Shown: positions 1 to 11,064, counted from the first letter of the stretch. The stretch is 64,000 nt of DNA from Mytilisepta virgata (GCA_028015205.1 CM051513.1:44210841-44274840), one strand, 5' to 3'. Notes: generated by a model from the letters alone, not told the origin. Program-made: numbers and translations.

Positions 1-298
1 TTTGCAAAACTTCCACTAAATTGTTTTCTGTACCACGGTCTGCCCTGATGAGTCTTGCAGTTACATTCAGTCTTTTAAGACATTGCAAGTAATATGACGC
101 AATAACATTAGGGTTATTATTTGACGGTCCTACCTCGAGCCATAAAATTCGTCTCGAATATCCATCGATACAGCCGTGTATAGAAAACCCATAAGGTTTA
201 AGTTTGTCATAACCATCAATGTGCCAAAGGAAGTTGGGAACCAAATTGATGTATTGTCTTCTCTGAAGTCTATGTTTTTGTCCAAACCAAACATGGCA
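1..298 (-). pseudogene. Integrase core domain fragment (rva_4-like), runs off window
   Basis: Read on the minus strand from 298 to 1 there are about 99 codons without a stop. Motifs include WHIDGYDKLKPYGF, HGCIDGYSRRILWLE and ADRGTEN, which match the DDE integrase-core family common in mollusc and fish genomes. The first two catalytic Asp (in WHIDG and in DRGTEN) are present; the Glu would lie beyond the window edge. A stop codon (TAG, 301-299) sits directly before the first codon, so this is either an internal exon (ag/TGCCATG is a weak acceptor) or a truncated copy. It lies 11 bp from the oppositely oriented SAM exon. Confidence 0.7.
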
Positions 299-309
299 CT
301 ATATCACAA

Positions 310-467
310 ATGGCAGACGACGTGATAAAAAAGGCCCTGGAGGAAATCGGTTTGCAGACCTTAGTGAACCGCTTTCAAGATGAAAGAATCGACTGTAATG
401 TTGTATTAACCCTCAGCGATGTGGAGTTGAAAAGACTTGGAGTCGACACGATAGGCGATAAATACAG
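310..467 (+). CDS. First exon encoding a SAM-like domain
   Basis: ATG at 310 opens 52 codons beginning MADDVIKKALEEIGLQTLV, followed by FQDERIDCNVVLTLSDVELKRLG. This is the pattern of a sterile alpha motif: short helices, the L-T-L-S-D-x-E-L-K-x-L-G core and a G-D-K tail. It ends at TACAG/gttggt, a reasonable splice donor in phase 2. SAM domains mediate protein-protein contacts. I could not connect this exon in phase to the next recognisable exon (854-1064), so it may belong to a partly lost gene, perhaps the SAM-plus-integrase type now split by inversion. Confidence 0.6.
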
Positions 468-853
468 GTTGGTACCCCACCCCCTCCCCCCCCCCAAAAA
501 ATAATAAAACAAAATAACATACAAACATAATAAAAAAGATGACCTATATTCTATTCACGAAATTGTTGTTGTTATTATGAAAACAACCTGTTTTCTAGAT
601 AGTTTACATAAAACCCGTGTTTGCAAATCCCTATAGAATGTAGTTCATAACAGTGTGGACGTGGACACATGGTATTTCAATGTTATCGTGTGTGTCACTA
701 GCTGTCGACAACAAAGAGTTCACGCAATTACAGTATGTCAGGGGCCTCTCAATGGGGATGTGCATAATTACTGTCTTTACACATTTTCATTCATAAAATA
801 AAAGTTTTTGTATATAAGTTTATAGGAATTTGTTTTAAATCTGATTTATATAA
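468..853. other. No gene recognised
   Basis: A C-run (480-494) and an A-run follow the donor. The rest is AT-rich with no coding frame or RNA gene that I can support. Confidence 0.5.
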
Positions 854-1064
854 TCACATCAAAAAGTTTTATCTGCCCTGAAGGAAGCTGGCTTTGCTTC
901 ACCAGAAACACCATTTTTATTACAGTTAGAGAAGTCACTTCTTGATATAGCTTTGCCAGCCTTATCTGATGGAACCTTTTACTGTTCACTCTTCAAAATT
1001 GACAACAGCTGCTATTGTAGATTCTTTGAAAGTGGTGTTTTGGAAGGTTATTTTTTAGCTGAAG
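854..1064 (+). CDS. HMGXB3/KDZ-like gene, exon A (5'-most exon recognised)
   Basis: An open frame ends at GCTGAAG/gtaagt, a near-consensus donor in phase 1. It contains FYCSLFKIDNSCYCRFFESG, a Cys-rich segment. No initiator Met is visible in frame, so at least one upstream exon is missing or unrecognised; the left boundary is the upstream in-frame stop and not a defined acceptor. Exons A to O run to 24221 on the same strand with mostly matching phases, which is why I treat them as one gene. Confidence 0.55.
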
Positions 1065-1558
1065 GTAAGTTTTGTCTTTACTGGACTGTCGTCACTGTTC
1101 TATACTAATCAATAGTTGCTGGTAACTCAAACTGTAGGGGTCCATTATAATTCAAGTTTTGTTTGGATGTTTCTAAAGCATCAGGTACATTCTTACTAAA
1201 AGTAACATTTAAAAAGAAAGCATACATTGTATATATATCCAATTATTTTTTAAGCAATATTTTTCCAAAAAACAGAGGAGTCCCTGAATATCAGATGTCA
1301 TGTAATAATTAGAATGCACTACAAGTCTAAGCAGTTTTTGTGTCCTTACATTTAATTTTAAAGTTATAACATTAGTAATATTCAGAGTAAAAAATCATGC
1401 AATCTATATAATTATCAATTAATATTATGTAAAAGAATCTGTATAAAGCATTAACATTAGTGTTTTTAAGCAGATTATTACAATCTGCATTCCTTTCATA
1501 AAATAAAGACATCATTTTAGATTTGAAATTAATTATAATTGTTATTGATATATTACAG

Positions 1559-1707
1559 GTATAAGATATGTAAAAACTTACATGGAAGAGAATTATGACA
1601 ATATTTCAATGGGAAAGTTCATTTGGTGCCAGGTTTCAACCCCAGAAGATATAACGCAGTACCATCAGCGATATGCCAAAAGATTGGACAGGAAAAGAAG
1701 TCATAAG
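1559..1707 (+). CDS. HMGXB3/KDZ-like gene, exon B
   Basis: Bounded by attacag/GTATAAG and CATAAG/gttata. It joins exon A in phase 1 and leaves in phase 0. It encodes a basic, charged segment with YVKTYMEENYDNISMGKFIW and YHQRYAKRLDRKRSHK. No catalytic motif is visible. Family function is unknown for this part. Confidence 0.55.
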
Positions 1708-2560
1708 GTTATAAGTACGTTAGCAAGATAAAAAAAAATATCAAGGTAGATCGGGTGTCGTTTTCTAAGCATCCCTTCTGGGCATGTTGTAAAAATATTT
1801 TTTTGTTTTAAAGATATTTTACCAAGATTCATTCAGTATTCAACAAAAATATCTGAAACTTGAAATTTAAAGATCAAACTATCAAAAAATTAAAAGTGTT
1901 TTTAAAAATTTCAGAAAAATTGCTTTTAAAATCAAGGGCAGATAATTTATACTGAATTTGATAGGACAATTTGTTTTTTGAATTTTTCAAGAAAATTAGG
2001 CCTGTGACCCCCTATTATTATCTAATATTTTAGAAGTATTAATGCAAAGCAATTTTCTCATTGAATTTTAGCCAATTCTATCGTTTAGTGTTTCCTCAAT
2101 AAGGAAAAATTCAGTTTCCCCTATAAAACCAATATAAATTAACCCCAATTTCGTTAATTCCAATGTATTTTAATGAAAAAACAAGGTCCATGACCCCCAA
2201 TTTTTATATTGAAATTTGAAAGAACATTGACTTAGAAGTCTTTTACAGAACTTTAAGAAAAAATTATCGTTGAACATTTAGACACCCCAAAAACCTTAAG
2301 AATACTCTTCTGAAGTATACAATGTGCCATCCATCTTATTTACGTCCAATTGGTCAATATTGAATATTATAAAGAGTTACCTATTTTATGTTACTTGCAA
2401 TGTTTTTTTTTCATATCCTTTATATGTGACCTACAAGATATGATCTATTATTATTGTAGATGCTAAAATAGAGTCATTCTAGATTTGAAAACAACTTTTA
2501 GGATTAAGGAGTGAATTTTTAAACTACCACCTATATTGAATTCTTCATTATATATTTCAG

Positions 2561-2757
2561 GTCAACCCTGCAGATATTGGAAGAAGATTTAACTACTTGA
2601 TGACAAAAAATAAAGGAAGTGTTGTGAATGCACACAGAAATCTTTTGGCCAAGGCACAAACATTAAGTCCAACATCAGAAAACCTCCAGTTTCTTGGAAC
2701 TGTTTTGCATGTTATTAAAAAGAATTCCCACAAAGAAACAAATCAGTTATTAGCAAG
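2561..2757 (+). CDS. HMGXB3/KDZ-like gene, exon C
   Basis: Acceptor tatatttcag/GTCAAC and donor GCAAG/gttaga; enters in phase 0 and leaves in phase 2. It encodes a helical segment (NPADIGRRFNYLMTKNKGS, FLGTVLHVIKKN). The phases agree on both sides with exons B and D. Confidence 0.55.
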
Positions 2758-3454
2758 GTTAGAAAAAGAATATTGTATAAGACCAATACACCTTTATAGA
2801 AAGTACATATATCTTACTAAAACTAATTGTAAGTTCTACAGAAAAGTTCACAGCTCATGATTATTTTTTATAGTCAGATTTTTTTTAAATGTATTATAAA
2901 AGTTTATAGTAATAGCTATTAAGCAAATGTTGTCTTCTTGAATATGTGTAGAGTTAAATGGCAATGAGAAAGTAACACAATAAACTAAAAGTACTATATT
3001 CCTTTTATGCTTACCACTAGAGACAATTTGTGTTATATTAAGATAGTGCGGTATATGGAAAGCATCTTTTGGATGTTCCAATTTTTACTTGTATTCTTTT
3101 GGATGTGCCAATTTTTACTTGTATTTTCAATCAAGCTGAAAAATATATAGAGAGAATTGAATATGAATATGGAAAATATACTTCTACTGATTGAACAAGA
3201 AGTACTTTGTGAATGAGATTCAGAATGGCTTATGAGTTAATTATTTTTATCAGTTCAGCAACAAACAAAGAAAAACACCATCTGCAAAACATTCAGAGAA
3301 ATATACATGATAAATTTGATTAAACCTAAAACAAGACATATGAAATTGTACAGCACAATATGTATATTGCTGTAATGCACAAAAATGTGCTAAAAATACA
3401 TTAAAGAATGTTAATAATGAAACAAAAATCTTAAAATAATCGCTTTTCTTTTAG

Positions 3455-4657
3455 GTACCATGAGGCTACAGGTGCATTTAGATCAGCATCACATACATGG
3501 GAAAACTTTCAGCAGTATAGAGTGAATGGTGTTCCCCAACATCCACCTGAATTTTCATCTTTATTCGATACTCCAGGAAGTTCACGTTTCACTGCTATCT
3601 GTCAGAGATGAAGTAGGGAAGAAAAAGCCAGCATCTTTAAGGAATTTGATATTGCTCCACTGCAGAGACAAAAATTTTGCGACCATCTATCAGCTTGTTA
3701 AAAGGTACAGGAACCCTGCAGCAGGAACATGTGCAATCCAGAGTACAGTTAACCAAACATTAAATAACATAGATAACAGTCAACCAGAAGAACAAAGATC
3801 TGTTCTAACAAGACGCAAAGCTCTTACAGAGGAAGACATTCTCAGAAATTTGACCATCTTAAATCCAGATTTTATTGAAGAAAACAGATCCACAGAAAAT
3901 TCGTTGTACCAACAGTATAAAACTGCCCAGATAGAAACAGGAACCCTTCAATGGAGACTTCACAAACCCCACATTGACATATTATGCATGAATGATATCA
4001 ACATGAATACTGGAACTATATATGCCTTTTCTTATGTTCATATGACTAGAACTTTGGAGGGAAATGAACTGCATTATTATTGTACATGTAAACTATATGC
4101 CACCCTTCTTCAACTTGCAACTTTAAATGACAATCTTGATGCCGAAATCTATGATGTTAGCATTCGATGCTGCCATATTCGTCTTTTTCAGGAAGTGATT
4201 GAACCAAATTTTGTTAATCTTTTCACTCCAGAATCCATTCCACAACCAACTAAATGTCAAGAAATTGTTATTAAATCTTTAGAACTGCTGGACAAACCTG
4301 TTTGTATTTTGCAGTCAACATTGAAAACCAAGAAATTTACCGTATTAGATGAAAATGATACTCAATCCTGTAATTTTGTTCACCTATCCAAAAACCGTTT
4401 AATATGTCTATCTGGGGAATGCCAAACAATATATGGATGTTCTCAAAGAAAAGTTATATACCTGGAAGAAACTACAAACATATGTCCTCATCTTGATGCC
4501 ATGAAGAAGAACCGTAATTTATGGTTAGTTAATCTGGATAACATGGAAAGATGACAATGATGATGAAGACGAAGATCAGTATAACAACCAACCCAACGCA
4601 GATGATGATGATGATGCAGAACTCAATGAACCTGTACAAACTGATAGAATTTCACAG
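3455..4657 (+). pseudogene. HMGXB3/KDZ-like gene, exon D: large exon with SWIM-like zinc finger, frameshifted
   Basis: Acceptor cttttag/GTACCATG joins exon C in phase 2; donor TTTCACAG/gtatat leaves in phase 0. The first frame (RYHEATGAFRSASHTWENF) runs until about 3565, then coding continues in another frame for over 300 codons. A SWIM-like pattern C-x-C-xn-C-x-H is visible around 4080-4180 (YYCTCK ... IRCCHIRLF), likely zinc-binding. After about 4540 the frame shifts again into an acidic linker (KDDNDDEDEDQ, then DDDDD). Two single-step frameshifts in one exon mean either assembly indels or a decaying gene. Confidence 0.6.
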
Positions 4658-5061
4658 GTATATTTAAAGAAGGCCTGCGAGATATATAGTTGTATTTCAC
4701 CCTGGTTCAAAACGAATCAATTACGAGGTTGGCCTTTTTCTTATACATATATAAACAAAATTTAATATTTATTGAAGTCCAAACTTTTAAAGATACATTT
4801 TGCCTTCCATAATAAGATAATGCAATAGACAATTGTCTTTCAAACTTGTAGCACAAGCCTTGAACTGCATGCTGTGTAGTCAAGGCCACACAAAAAACAT
4901 TTAAAGCCGGTTTTAGGTCATCCCAATTTTGTAGCTTAATACTGCAAAATATCAGTGTTGTTTTGTACACTTGCAGCATCATTAATATGTATAAAATTTT
5001 GGTATCATTGTTAAAAATGTCTAGAAATTCATTATTATAAATGTATGATGGTATTTTTTAG

Positions 5062-5185
5062 CACGGAGTTTTCAATGAAAACACAGGATTATGGGATTTT
5101 CCAAGCTTAAGTCAACACTTACCAAAACAGGACAATGATGCTAGCTTTAGAGAGGCCATACAGTTGAGACATGCTATATTTGATG
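5062..5185 (+). CDS. HMGXB3/KDZ-like gene, exon E
   Basis: Acceptor tttttag/CACGGAG in phase 0 and donor TTTGATG/gtaatt in phase 1. It encodes VFNENTGLWDFPSLSQHL and EAIQLRHAIFD. Its phase-1 end matches exon F at 17635, across a 12.4-kb intron filled with mobile-element debris. Confidence 0.55.
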
Positions 5186-7247
5186 GTAATTAAAATGCCA
5201 CCTCTCCTTCATGCATTTTTTATTTACATTTTTCATGTTTAACTAGATATGTTTGTAGTACATTTGTCCATTTCATTGACATTATCATTTTTTATGCATT
5301 GTTGATTTATTTTGGTACCAAATAAATATAATATCGTCACATCTTAATTATTTCAAAACAAGATTCCAACATGCTGGCTTACACTCTGATTAGATCATCA
5401 CATTGAACCCATCGTCATTGGTCCATTGTTGTTGTATATTGTTTTGTGGTTCATCCTTGTCCCCAAAGAGTGACAAATTGGTGTCAGGCTGGTTTTATTA
5501 ACCTGGGTTGTGTACGAACTGACTGACAAGAAAGCCAAGTGTTCAAATCTCGCTCAGGTTGATTGTCAGACCAGTCCGGTTACATAATTATTTTAAATGT
5601 TGTGAGATTTTAATTAACAATTTTGAATCCACTTGATATTTAAAACAATAGGTAATTAATTATTATTATCAACCAACAACAGATTACGGTAAAAATAATA
5701 GGGGCAAATATCAAAAGCAATCACCACCTTATATCTATAGACACAATATACACTTCATATAAAGAATTTGGCCGAAACGTCCGCACACCACTTCCATGAA
5801 CTTATCTTTGAAGGATATATATTAAAAGGGGGGGGGGGGTAATCCAATTTTATTCTGGTATTACTACATGGGACATCTATTCGTTGTATATGTGTTGTTA
5901 TTGTTTGCTAGTTATTATGTATTGACATTAGTCCACTTTTCAACTCTATCTCTATAAATAAATTTGAATATGAATTTCACTTCTAGTACGTTTATGCGAA
6001 TCAACAACGTCAACCTTCGGACCCGAACGAACGTGTTTGGCTTATTTAACCCATACAATGCAATGGCTGGCCAGACACAGACCCATACCTTCGGGCCATA
6101 TTTAAATTAGCCACACATTTCGGACCATACATTTTGACCTTAGCAGCAATAATGTAGCTCCTGTGATATCTTTTGACTCGGCGGAGCTACAAAGCGGTCC
6201 CATTGCTCGTAATGGAACAAAGGCATGTCTTTCAAACTGGGGATTTAGTAGTCCTATAATATATGAACTTGGGGGCATTATTTTCTATTTCTATTTTCTT
6301 TTTACTGATTTTGCTATTTTTCTTCTTTTTTTTATTATCAAAGTGCCACCCGAGGTCATATCGTTTATGCCCAAAAACGCGTAGCATTTAAAAAAATTAA
6401 TTCTGCTTTGACCATCCACGTAAATGTTTTAAATGCGTTAAGAAGTGATTACTTACCTGAATTATGGTGATTATATTGATTGTTTCTCCTTAAATGATCC
6501 AAAAGAAAGGAAAGTTTATCCAGGTCATTGATGTTGACACCGGGGAAATTCAAAAACTGTGGTCAATTAAAAAATCGAAATTGAGAACAAAACGAAATTT
6601 TTCCAAATTATATTCCTCCGTTATTGGAGCACCAGTGTCACAGTATACTAAAGTTAAGTAATAAGTAATGATGGATTTAAAAAAATCTGTAATTTTTAAA
6701 TACATTACTTGTACAAAATTAATGTGTCGAAAAAGTTCGTTTTGTACGATTCTGACGTCACGATTAGATTTATACACTCAGCAAAATTTAAAATATGGCG
6801 GAACACAACAAACGATCAGTTCGGTATGAACATGCATATATTTATTAAGGAATTTAGTCTTTCCCAATGTAAGTACATTTTTTCATTCACTTTTTTTGTC
6901 TTTTATTGGTACATGTCCATTATTGTAGTGTACCGTGTATGCTATTTTAGATTTTCACAATATTCTTTCCGCCGTCAAACCAGGGCGGAAAGTGCTAAAG
7001 GAAAATGACCATATTCGATATGACTTCGCATTAAAAAAAAATAAAAAATGAAAATATCAGCATGAAAACGTTAAATAGTGAATATATAATGCGAAGGCGA
7101 AGGGATTTAGCACATTGAATTATCTTTTGATATGTAAAAACTTCAAAATTTGTGCAAATTAATGAAAAGTTTAGCCGATCCATGATGCACATTAATTTAA
7201 ATTGACAATTTAGGAGTTTATTGTATTGTTTTGATTTCAACGAGTAC
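5186..7247. other. Intron sequence, no gene recognised
   Basis: AT-rich intron of the HMGXB3/KDZ-like gene. It contains a G-run at 5828-5839. A tRNA-like patch near 5540-5565 (TGTTCAAATCTCGCT) could be a degenerate B box, but no convincing A box or tail was found. No coding frame is supported. Confidence 0.4.
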
Positions 7248-7253
7248 AAGATT

Positions 7254-7664
7254 CAGAGGTGTTTACCCCTATTTCAGTCTGTCAGTAGTAATAACAATTT
7301 TCTCAGTATTTTTCAGTAGTATCACCGGTGATCAGCCGGAGTTGCCCGCTTTGTAGCTGACATATTTTGAGTTTTCATAATTTCTTCAAGCACATTTTAA
7401 ATTATTATTTCGTTACATACTTTAAAAGATCGGTAAAACATACGATTAATAAGAGGTGTCCCGAAAACCGCAGAAATCTCTATCTCAGACGCGTTTACTT
7501 TAGTTTAATACATAACCACCGCTCATTCAAGCACTTTGAGGACCAAAAAAAAATAATTTCTTGAAAACACGGAAACCGTACTTCCGTGAATTAAATCCGT
7601 AGTCCGTATTTTGCATTTAAAATCCGTGTAAAATACGGAAAATCCGTAGTGGTAAACACCTCTG
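7254..7664. mobile_element. MITE with CAGAGGTGTTTACC terminal inverted repeats
   Basis: The left end CAGAGGTGTTTACC and the right end GGTAAACACCTCTG are perfect inverted repeats. They are flanked by AAGATT on both sides (7248-7253 and 7665-7670), a 6-bp candidate target-site duplication. The element is 411 bp with no coding capacity. The interior repeats CCGTAGT/CCGTA motifs. The CAGAGGTG start recalls hAT-type ends, but 8 bp would then be expected for the duplication, so the superfamily is unassigned. Confidence 0.75.
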
Positions 7665-7774
7665 AAGATTACAAGTTTGAAATGCCCTTAAAACACATAT
7701 GAAATTATCAAATTAATAACATTAATAATTTTGGAATTTTATTTAGTCAATATTAGTGTATACTTTTTCAAAAG

Positions 7775-8010
7775 ATGTGTAAATCTCCCGGGTGTGAATC
7801 ACACCCGGCTTGCTCCAATTAGAGTTATGGGACCACATTGTGGTGAAGTATTATTACCCTCTACCCGGGTGAACCGTAGAACTTCTTCAGGGAACCTGCC
7901 AGCGGGAATATTAAGACCAATATTCCCTGCGCATGGGCAGAGCGGGAATCGCCCTCTTCCTGATAGAGAGGTATTTATAGTCTTTATAAATGTGCTTAAG
8001 ACCATGGTCT
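7775..8010 (+). repeat. Dispersed repeat with GC-rich core
   Basis: The segment ATGTGTAAATCT ... GGCTTGCTCCA..TTAGAGTTATGGGACC at 7775-7831 recurs in inverted orientation at about 46008-46053. This copy carries an extra CCCGGGTGTGAATCACACCCGG palindrome. The ORFs seen here on both strands are by-products of the repeat. Confidence 0.5.
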
Positions 8011-8018
8011 TATATTGA

Positions 8019-8026
8019 TGACGTCA
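8019..8026. promoter_or_regulatory. CRE-like palindrome TGACGTCA
   Basis: A perfect TGACGTCA lies 37 bp upstream of the ATG at 8063. CREB/ATF factors bind this palindrome in animals. The spacing suits a promoter of the short exon downstream, but one 8-mer in a large genome is weak evidence. Confidence 0.25.
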
Positions 8027-8062
8027 TGCCGATTCGGAAGTCCTCGGGATTATTTTAAAAAA

Positions 8063-8209
8063 ATGGATGACGATTTAAATTCTTCCATACTTTCCAGAAA
8101 ATTGAAAAATACAAAAGAGCAAGCACTTAAACCATACAGAAAGAAATTTTTTGAGCTAGGCGAAACTCGTATGATTTTTCTAGTCGGAAAAGAGCAAAAT
8201 GTGGCTACT
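8063..8209 (+). CDS. Putative first exon, 49 codons, unknown protein
   Basis: ATG at 8063 (context aaaaaaATGG) opens MDDDLNSSILSRKLKNTKEQ, followed by LKPYRKKFFELGETRMIFLV. It ends exactly at GCTACT/gtaagt, a consensus donor in phase 0. The short acidic start, basic middle and consensus donor suggest a real first exon. No downstream partner exon was identified. The FFELGETRMIF stretch faintly resembles the start of a PC4-type ssDNA-binding fold, which is speculation. Confidence 0.4.
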
Positions 8210-8236
8210 GTAAGTACATTGCGACTTGAAAATTGA

Positions 8237-8700
8237 ATCTCCGACTAAAGAATTTAGCTGTCTTATTTGATGTTTTAAAAATGTATATATAAGGCCTCTG
8301 TATGAGTCTTCAATATTCATTATAGATTTTTAAGACCATGCCCAGGGGCTGTGAAGTTTTCTCAATATCGGTCATCTGGTGGGTGGTATGGTGAGGCTCC
8401 CCCATCATAGTTGTCTGGTCAACATCCTTCTAAAATCATAGATAGTTATAAATATACAAACAGATCGTAAACTGTAGGGGGTAATTTAGTGCTTGCTATG
8501 TGTGTTTGGCTGTTGTCTAATGTTGAAGGCCAGATAGGGACCCCTAGATGATAGTTTTTGCTATGTTTTTTTTAAATTGGAATGGTGTCTCATTGATACA
8601 TACCCTGTATCCTTCCCTTTTCATATGTACAGCATTTAATGAAACCTATTTTCCTTGTTAATTTTGAGTCATCTCTGTTAATGATTATGACAATGCTTAT
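8237..8700. repeat. Probable dispersed repeat
   Basis: It contains TGTTTGGCTGTTGTCTAATG and TGGTGTCTCATTGATACATA. The second resembles GTTGTCTCATTGGCAATCAC in the repeat at 43235-43395, which is a typical ending of short interspersed repeats in bivalve genomes. No coding frame. Confidence 0.35.
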
Positions 8701-8860
8701 TTTTATTTTTGTTTCAATATAAAAGATATGGGGTAAGTGTCAGGGAGAGTTTATATGGCGTCTACTCTTTCATATTTAAAGTTATGTCGGAATTACTGTC
8801 AAATATTTTGATTTTCTATTACTCGCACAAAGTTTACCGCCGACTGTCACTCTTACTTCA

Positions 8861-9163
8861 TCAGGGGCTGTTACGAAGAAGCAAGACCCTTCTCCCACCA
8901 TTATTTCTTGAAGTCCTCTGGTTGTTTCTGTGTGATACCCTAATCTGTCCTTCTTTAGTCATCCTATCCATAGTAATGACTCTCACCGACTTTGACCCCT
9001 CAAAAATATACAGTCCGGGACTCTCATATATACAATCTAACTGAAAAACCTCATAACTAACAGGGTCTTCTTTTACATCACATGTGCGGGTTGACAAACG
9101 AAACCCATCAGGCAAATTTACCATCATCAAAACGAATACAACAAACATGGTAACACTCTCCAT
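8861..9163 (-). CDS. Small putative secreted protein, 100 aa
   Basis: A complete minus-strand ORF begins MESVTMFVVFVLMMVNLPDG, a good signal peptide (hydrophobic residues 5-16, likely cleavage near 20-22). The mature part has two Cys (about residues 28 and 44, in RTCDVKEDP and QLDCIYESPG), then a basic C-terminus (RNNQRTSRNNGGRR). It sits antisense in the large intron of the HMGXB3/KDZ-like gene. A splice-donor-like GAA/gtaaga just past the stop suggests it might also be exon 1 of a longer receptor. Family not recognised. Confidence 0.4.
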   Translation of the reverse strand: MESVTMFVVFVLMMVNLPDGFRLSTRTCDVKEDPVSYEVFQLDCIYESPGLYIFEGSKSVRVITMDRMTKEGQIRVSHRNNQRTSRNNGGRRVLLLRNSP

Positions 9164-9649
9164 CTTTGACTTTCTTCTGTAAAAGTCAATATTACGTAAC
9201 TCCTATGTTGTTTACTTTTTTTTTATTTAAATCAAATTTTAATTTTTAACATAATTTTTATGAGTGAAAAATATTACTGATTTTCTTTTCGATACCATTC
9301 TAAAAAAATAAATTTTTGAAGTGTTTTATTTCTATCGTGTATTGTCGGGTCTTTCCGACATTCAGCTATTCGTATTCATATTCAACGAGAGTTATGCCAC
9401 TTTAGCAGCATTGTTTTTTTTTTGTTTGTTAATGAACTTAATATATATATATGTCAATTATTTTACTATATACACCCGGAGGCTTAGAACAAGGGATTTT
9501 AAATAAATATATTTCATTAAGAAATGTCAGTCTTATTTGATTTAAATTTTAAATGACAGAAATCTATCGCCAAGGAAACTCAATATTACCTTTTAAACTT
9601 TCATGCAACTCCCATGCGTGTCGGAATACTTTAACATTATTATTTCATT

Positions 9650-10183
9650 ATGGATGTTCTTAACATCGCAAATGAATTTAGCCTACGATCTAGACAAATC
9701 GCAAATGTTATAAGAAAGGTTTTTACAAGATTGACCGAAAATGAATATGTGCAGATAAGAGTAAAGTTGGAGCTTTTTCCAGGTCATTTAAATTTTGAAA
9801 AGGATGTATGTGCGATGAAGGAGTCAATTGCAGAAAAAAGTAGAGACATACCCAAACTTGTGAATGCATTAGGAAATGAGGCACATGCACTTTTTCGGAT
9901 AATAAGAAATCAGGTTGTAAAGTTTGAATTACGAGAACTTTATAATGTCTGGCTATCGGTAATAAGACGTTTTGTTTCATCTTGCATGTCGAAATTAATT
10001 GAACTCAATGATGAGTTGGATGATGTTGCCGACTCCGATTATAACAAAATAAGAACTTATTATGATGTAATAAACAATGAAATTCTTTATGGCGGTTTGT
10101 TTCAATTACGTCTAAACTTAAAAATAGGATTTCAACAATTAATAGCTGCAGACCACAGACGTGGAAGTGAATTAGAGGAATAA
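9650..10183 (+). CDS. ORF A of compact cluster, 177 aa, unknown
   Basis: The ATG at 9650 opens an uninterrupted 177-codon frame, unusually long for this AT-rich intron. The product is charged and predicted to be mainly helical (MDVLNIANEFSLRSRQIANV, then KSRDIPKLVNALGNEAHALF). It has no signal peptide, membrane segment or recognised motif, and ends RRGSELEE. Its stop overlaps the next ORF's start by one base (TAATG at 10181-10185). This looks like a viral or multicistronic transposon gene rather than a normal animal gene. I do not recognise the family. Confidence 0.5.
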   Translation: MDVLNIANEFSLRSRQIANVIRKVFTRLTENEYVQIRVKLELFPGHLNFEKDVCAMKESIAEKSRDIPKLVNALGNEAHALFRIIRNQVVKFELRELYNVWLSVIRRFVSSCMSKLIELNDELDDVADSDYNKIRTYYDVINNEILYGGLFQLRLNLKIGFQQLIAADHRRGSELEE

Positions 10184-10410
10184 TGATTTCTAACTGTTCG
10201 TATAATCAGTCTACTATTCAGTTGGTAATTTATTTTTACGAAAATTGTGTGTGTGGACTTAGAAACTACCAATCAAAGTATAGTTTAAGGGGTATGTCAG
10301 AATCAAGAATGGAATATTTTGATGGGAAACCTGTATTGGGGCGGATTAATACTCTGCGCGGGATATTTACACTATGGACCAATCATTTTCGAGCAGCGCA
10401 CAAAGAATAA
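10183..10410 (+). CDS. ORF B of compact cluster, 75 aa, unknown
   Basis: It starts in the overlapping TAATG at the end of ORF A and stops 7 bp before the ORF C start. The product has the N-terminal segment MISNCSYNQSTIQLVIYFYE and a basic C-terminal half with GRINTLRGIFTLWTNHFRAAHK. Its reality rests mainly on the tight spacing with its neighbours. It could instead be the out-of-frame end of ORF A or the start of ORF C after a frameshift. Confidence 0.35.
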   Translation: MISNCSYNQSTIQLVIYFYENCVCGLRNYQSKYSLRGMSESRMEYFDGKPVLGRINTLRGIFTLWTNHFRAAHKE

Positions 10411-10417
10411 AGGGGAA

Positions 10418-10606
10418 ATGCAGTTTCGAACAAGGTTCGGGCGGCAGAAGGCATTCGTCTTCTGCAAACAGGGTGACTTCTTTTCTGTTGATATATATGA
10501 CAACAGACACGGGAAAGTGGACCGGATCGGTCTTGGTTTAGACGAATTGGATACTTTGATAAAACTAAGACAAAACCTGGAATCATTGAAGCAGAGTTTT
10601 TATGGG
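10418..10606 (+). CDS. ORF C exon 1, PC4-like fold suggested
   Basis: ATG at 10418 begins MQFRTRFGRQKAFVFCKQGD, then FFSVDIYDNRHGKVDRIGLG and LDELDTLIKLRQNLESLKQ. The order (basic strand, V-D-I strand, short linker with G-K, G-L/I-x-L strand, then a helix with L-x-x-L-x-x-L) is that of PC4/Sub1 single-strand DNA-binding domains, though identity is too low to be sure. The exon ends at TTTTATGGG/gtaagc in phase 0. The frame is also open upstream to an ATG at 10319. Confidence 0.45.
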
Positions 10607-11064
10607 GTAAGCCTTTTTTTATATAACACTTAATCTACTTAAATATTGAAACTTTGATTTATACAAACCTTTTTGTATTCGTGTTCGTGTTATTTTTTTT
10701 TTGTTTGCGTTTTTCGTGCTATACTTTCTATTTGCACATAAACGAGTTTTTTTCTTCAGTTTGTGGACGTTTTATTTTTTTCTGGTGTATTATTTTCTGT
10801 TTGTACCATATTTTTTAATTTGTTCTTGAGACATTTCTCTCTTTGTTACTTTTTTCGGTTTAATATTTTTTAAATTTTTGGTGTATTTTCTGTATTTTGT
10901 ATTCTCTGTATTACCTTTTTTCAGTTTTAATTTTTTTTATTAATAGTATATTTTTCTGTTTGTAACATGCATGGTTTCTTTTTATCAATTTTCATAAAAT
11001 TCCTCCCTTTTTTAAAATTTTACATGGACTACATATCAATTTTAACATTAAAAATTTTTTATAG

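Noticed and set aside
310..1064. Direct splice of the SAM exon (310-467) to exon A (854-1064)
   Set aside because: The SAM exon leaves in phase 2, and no acceptor in the matching phase precedes exon A.
5500..5600. Possible tRNA-derived SINE
   Set aside because: Only a loose B-box match (GTTCAAATCTC); no A box, tail or target duplication.
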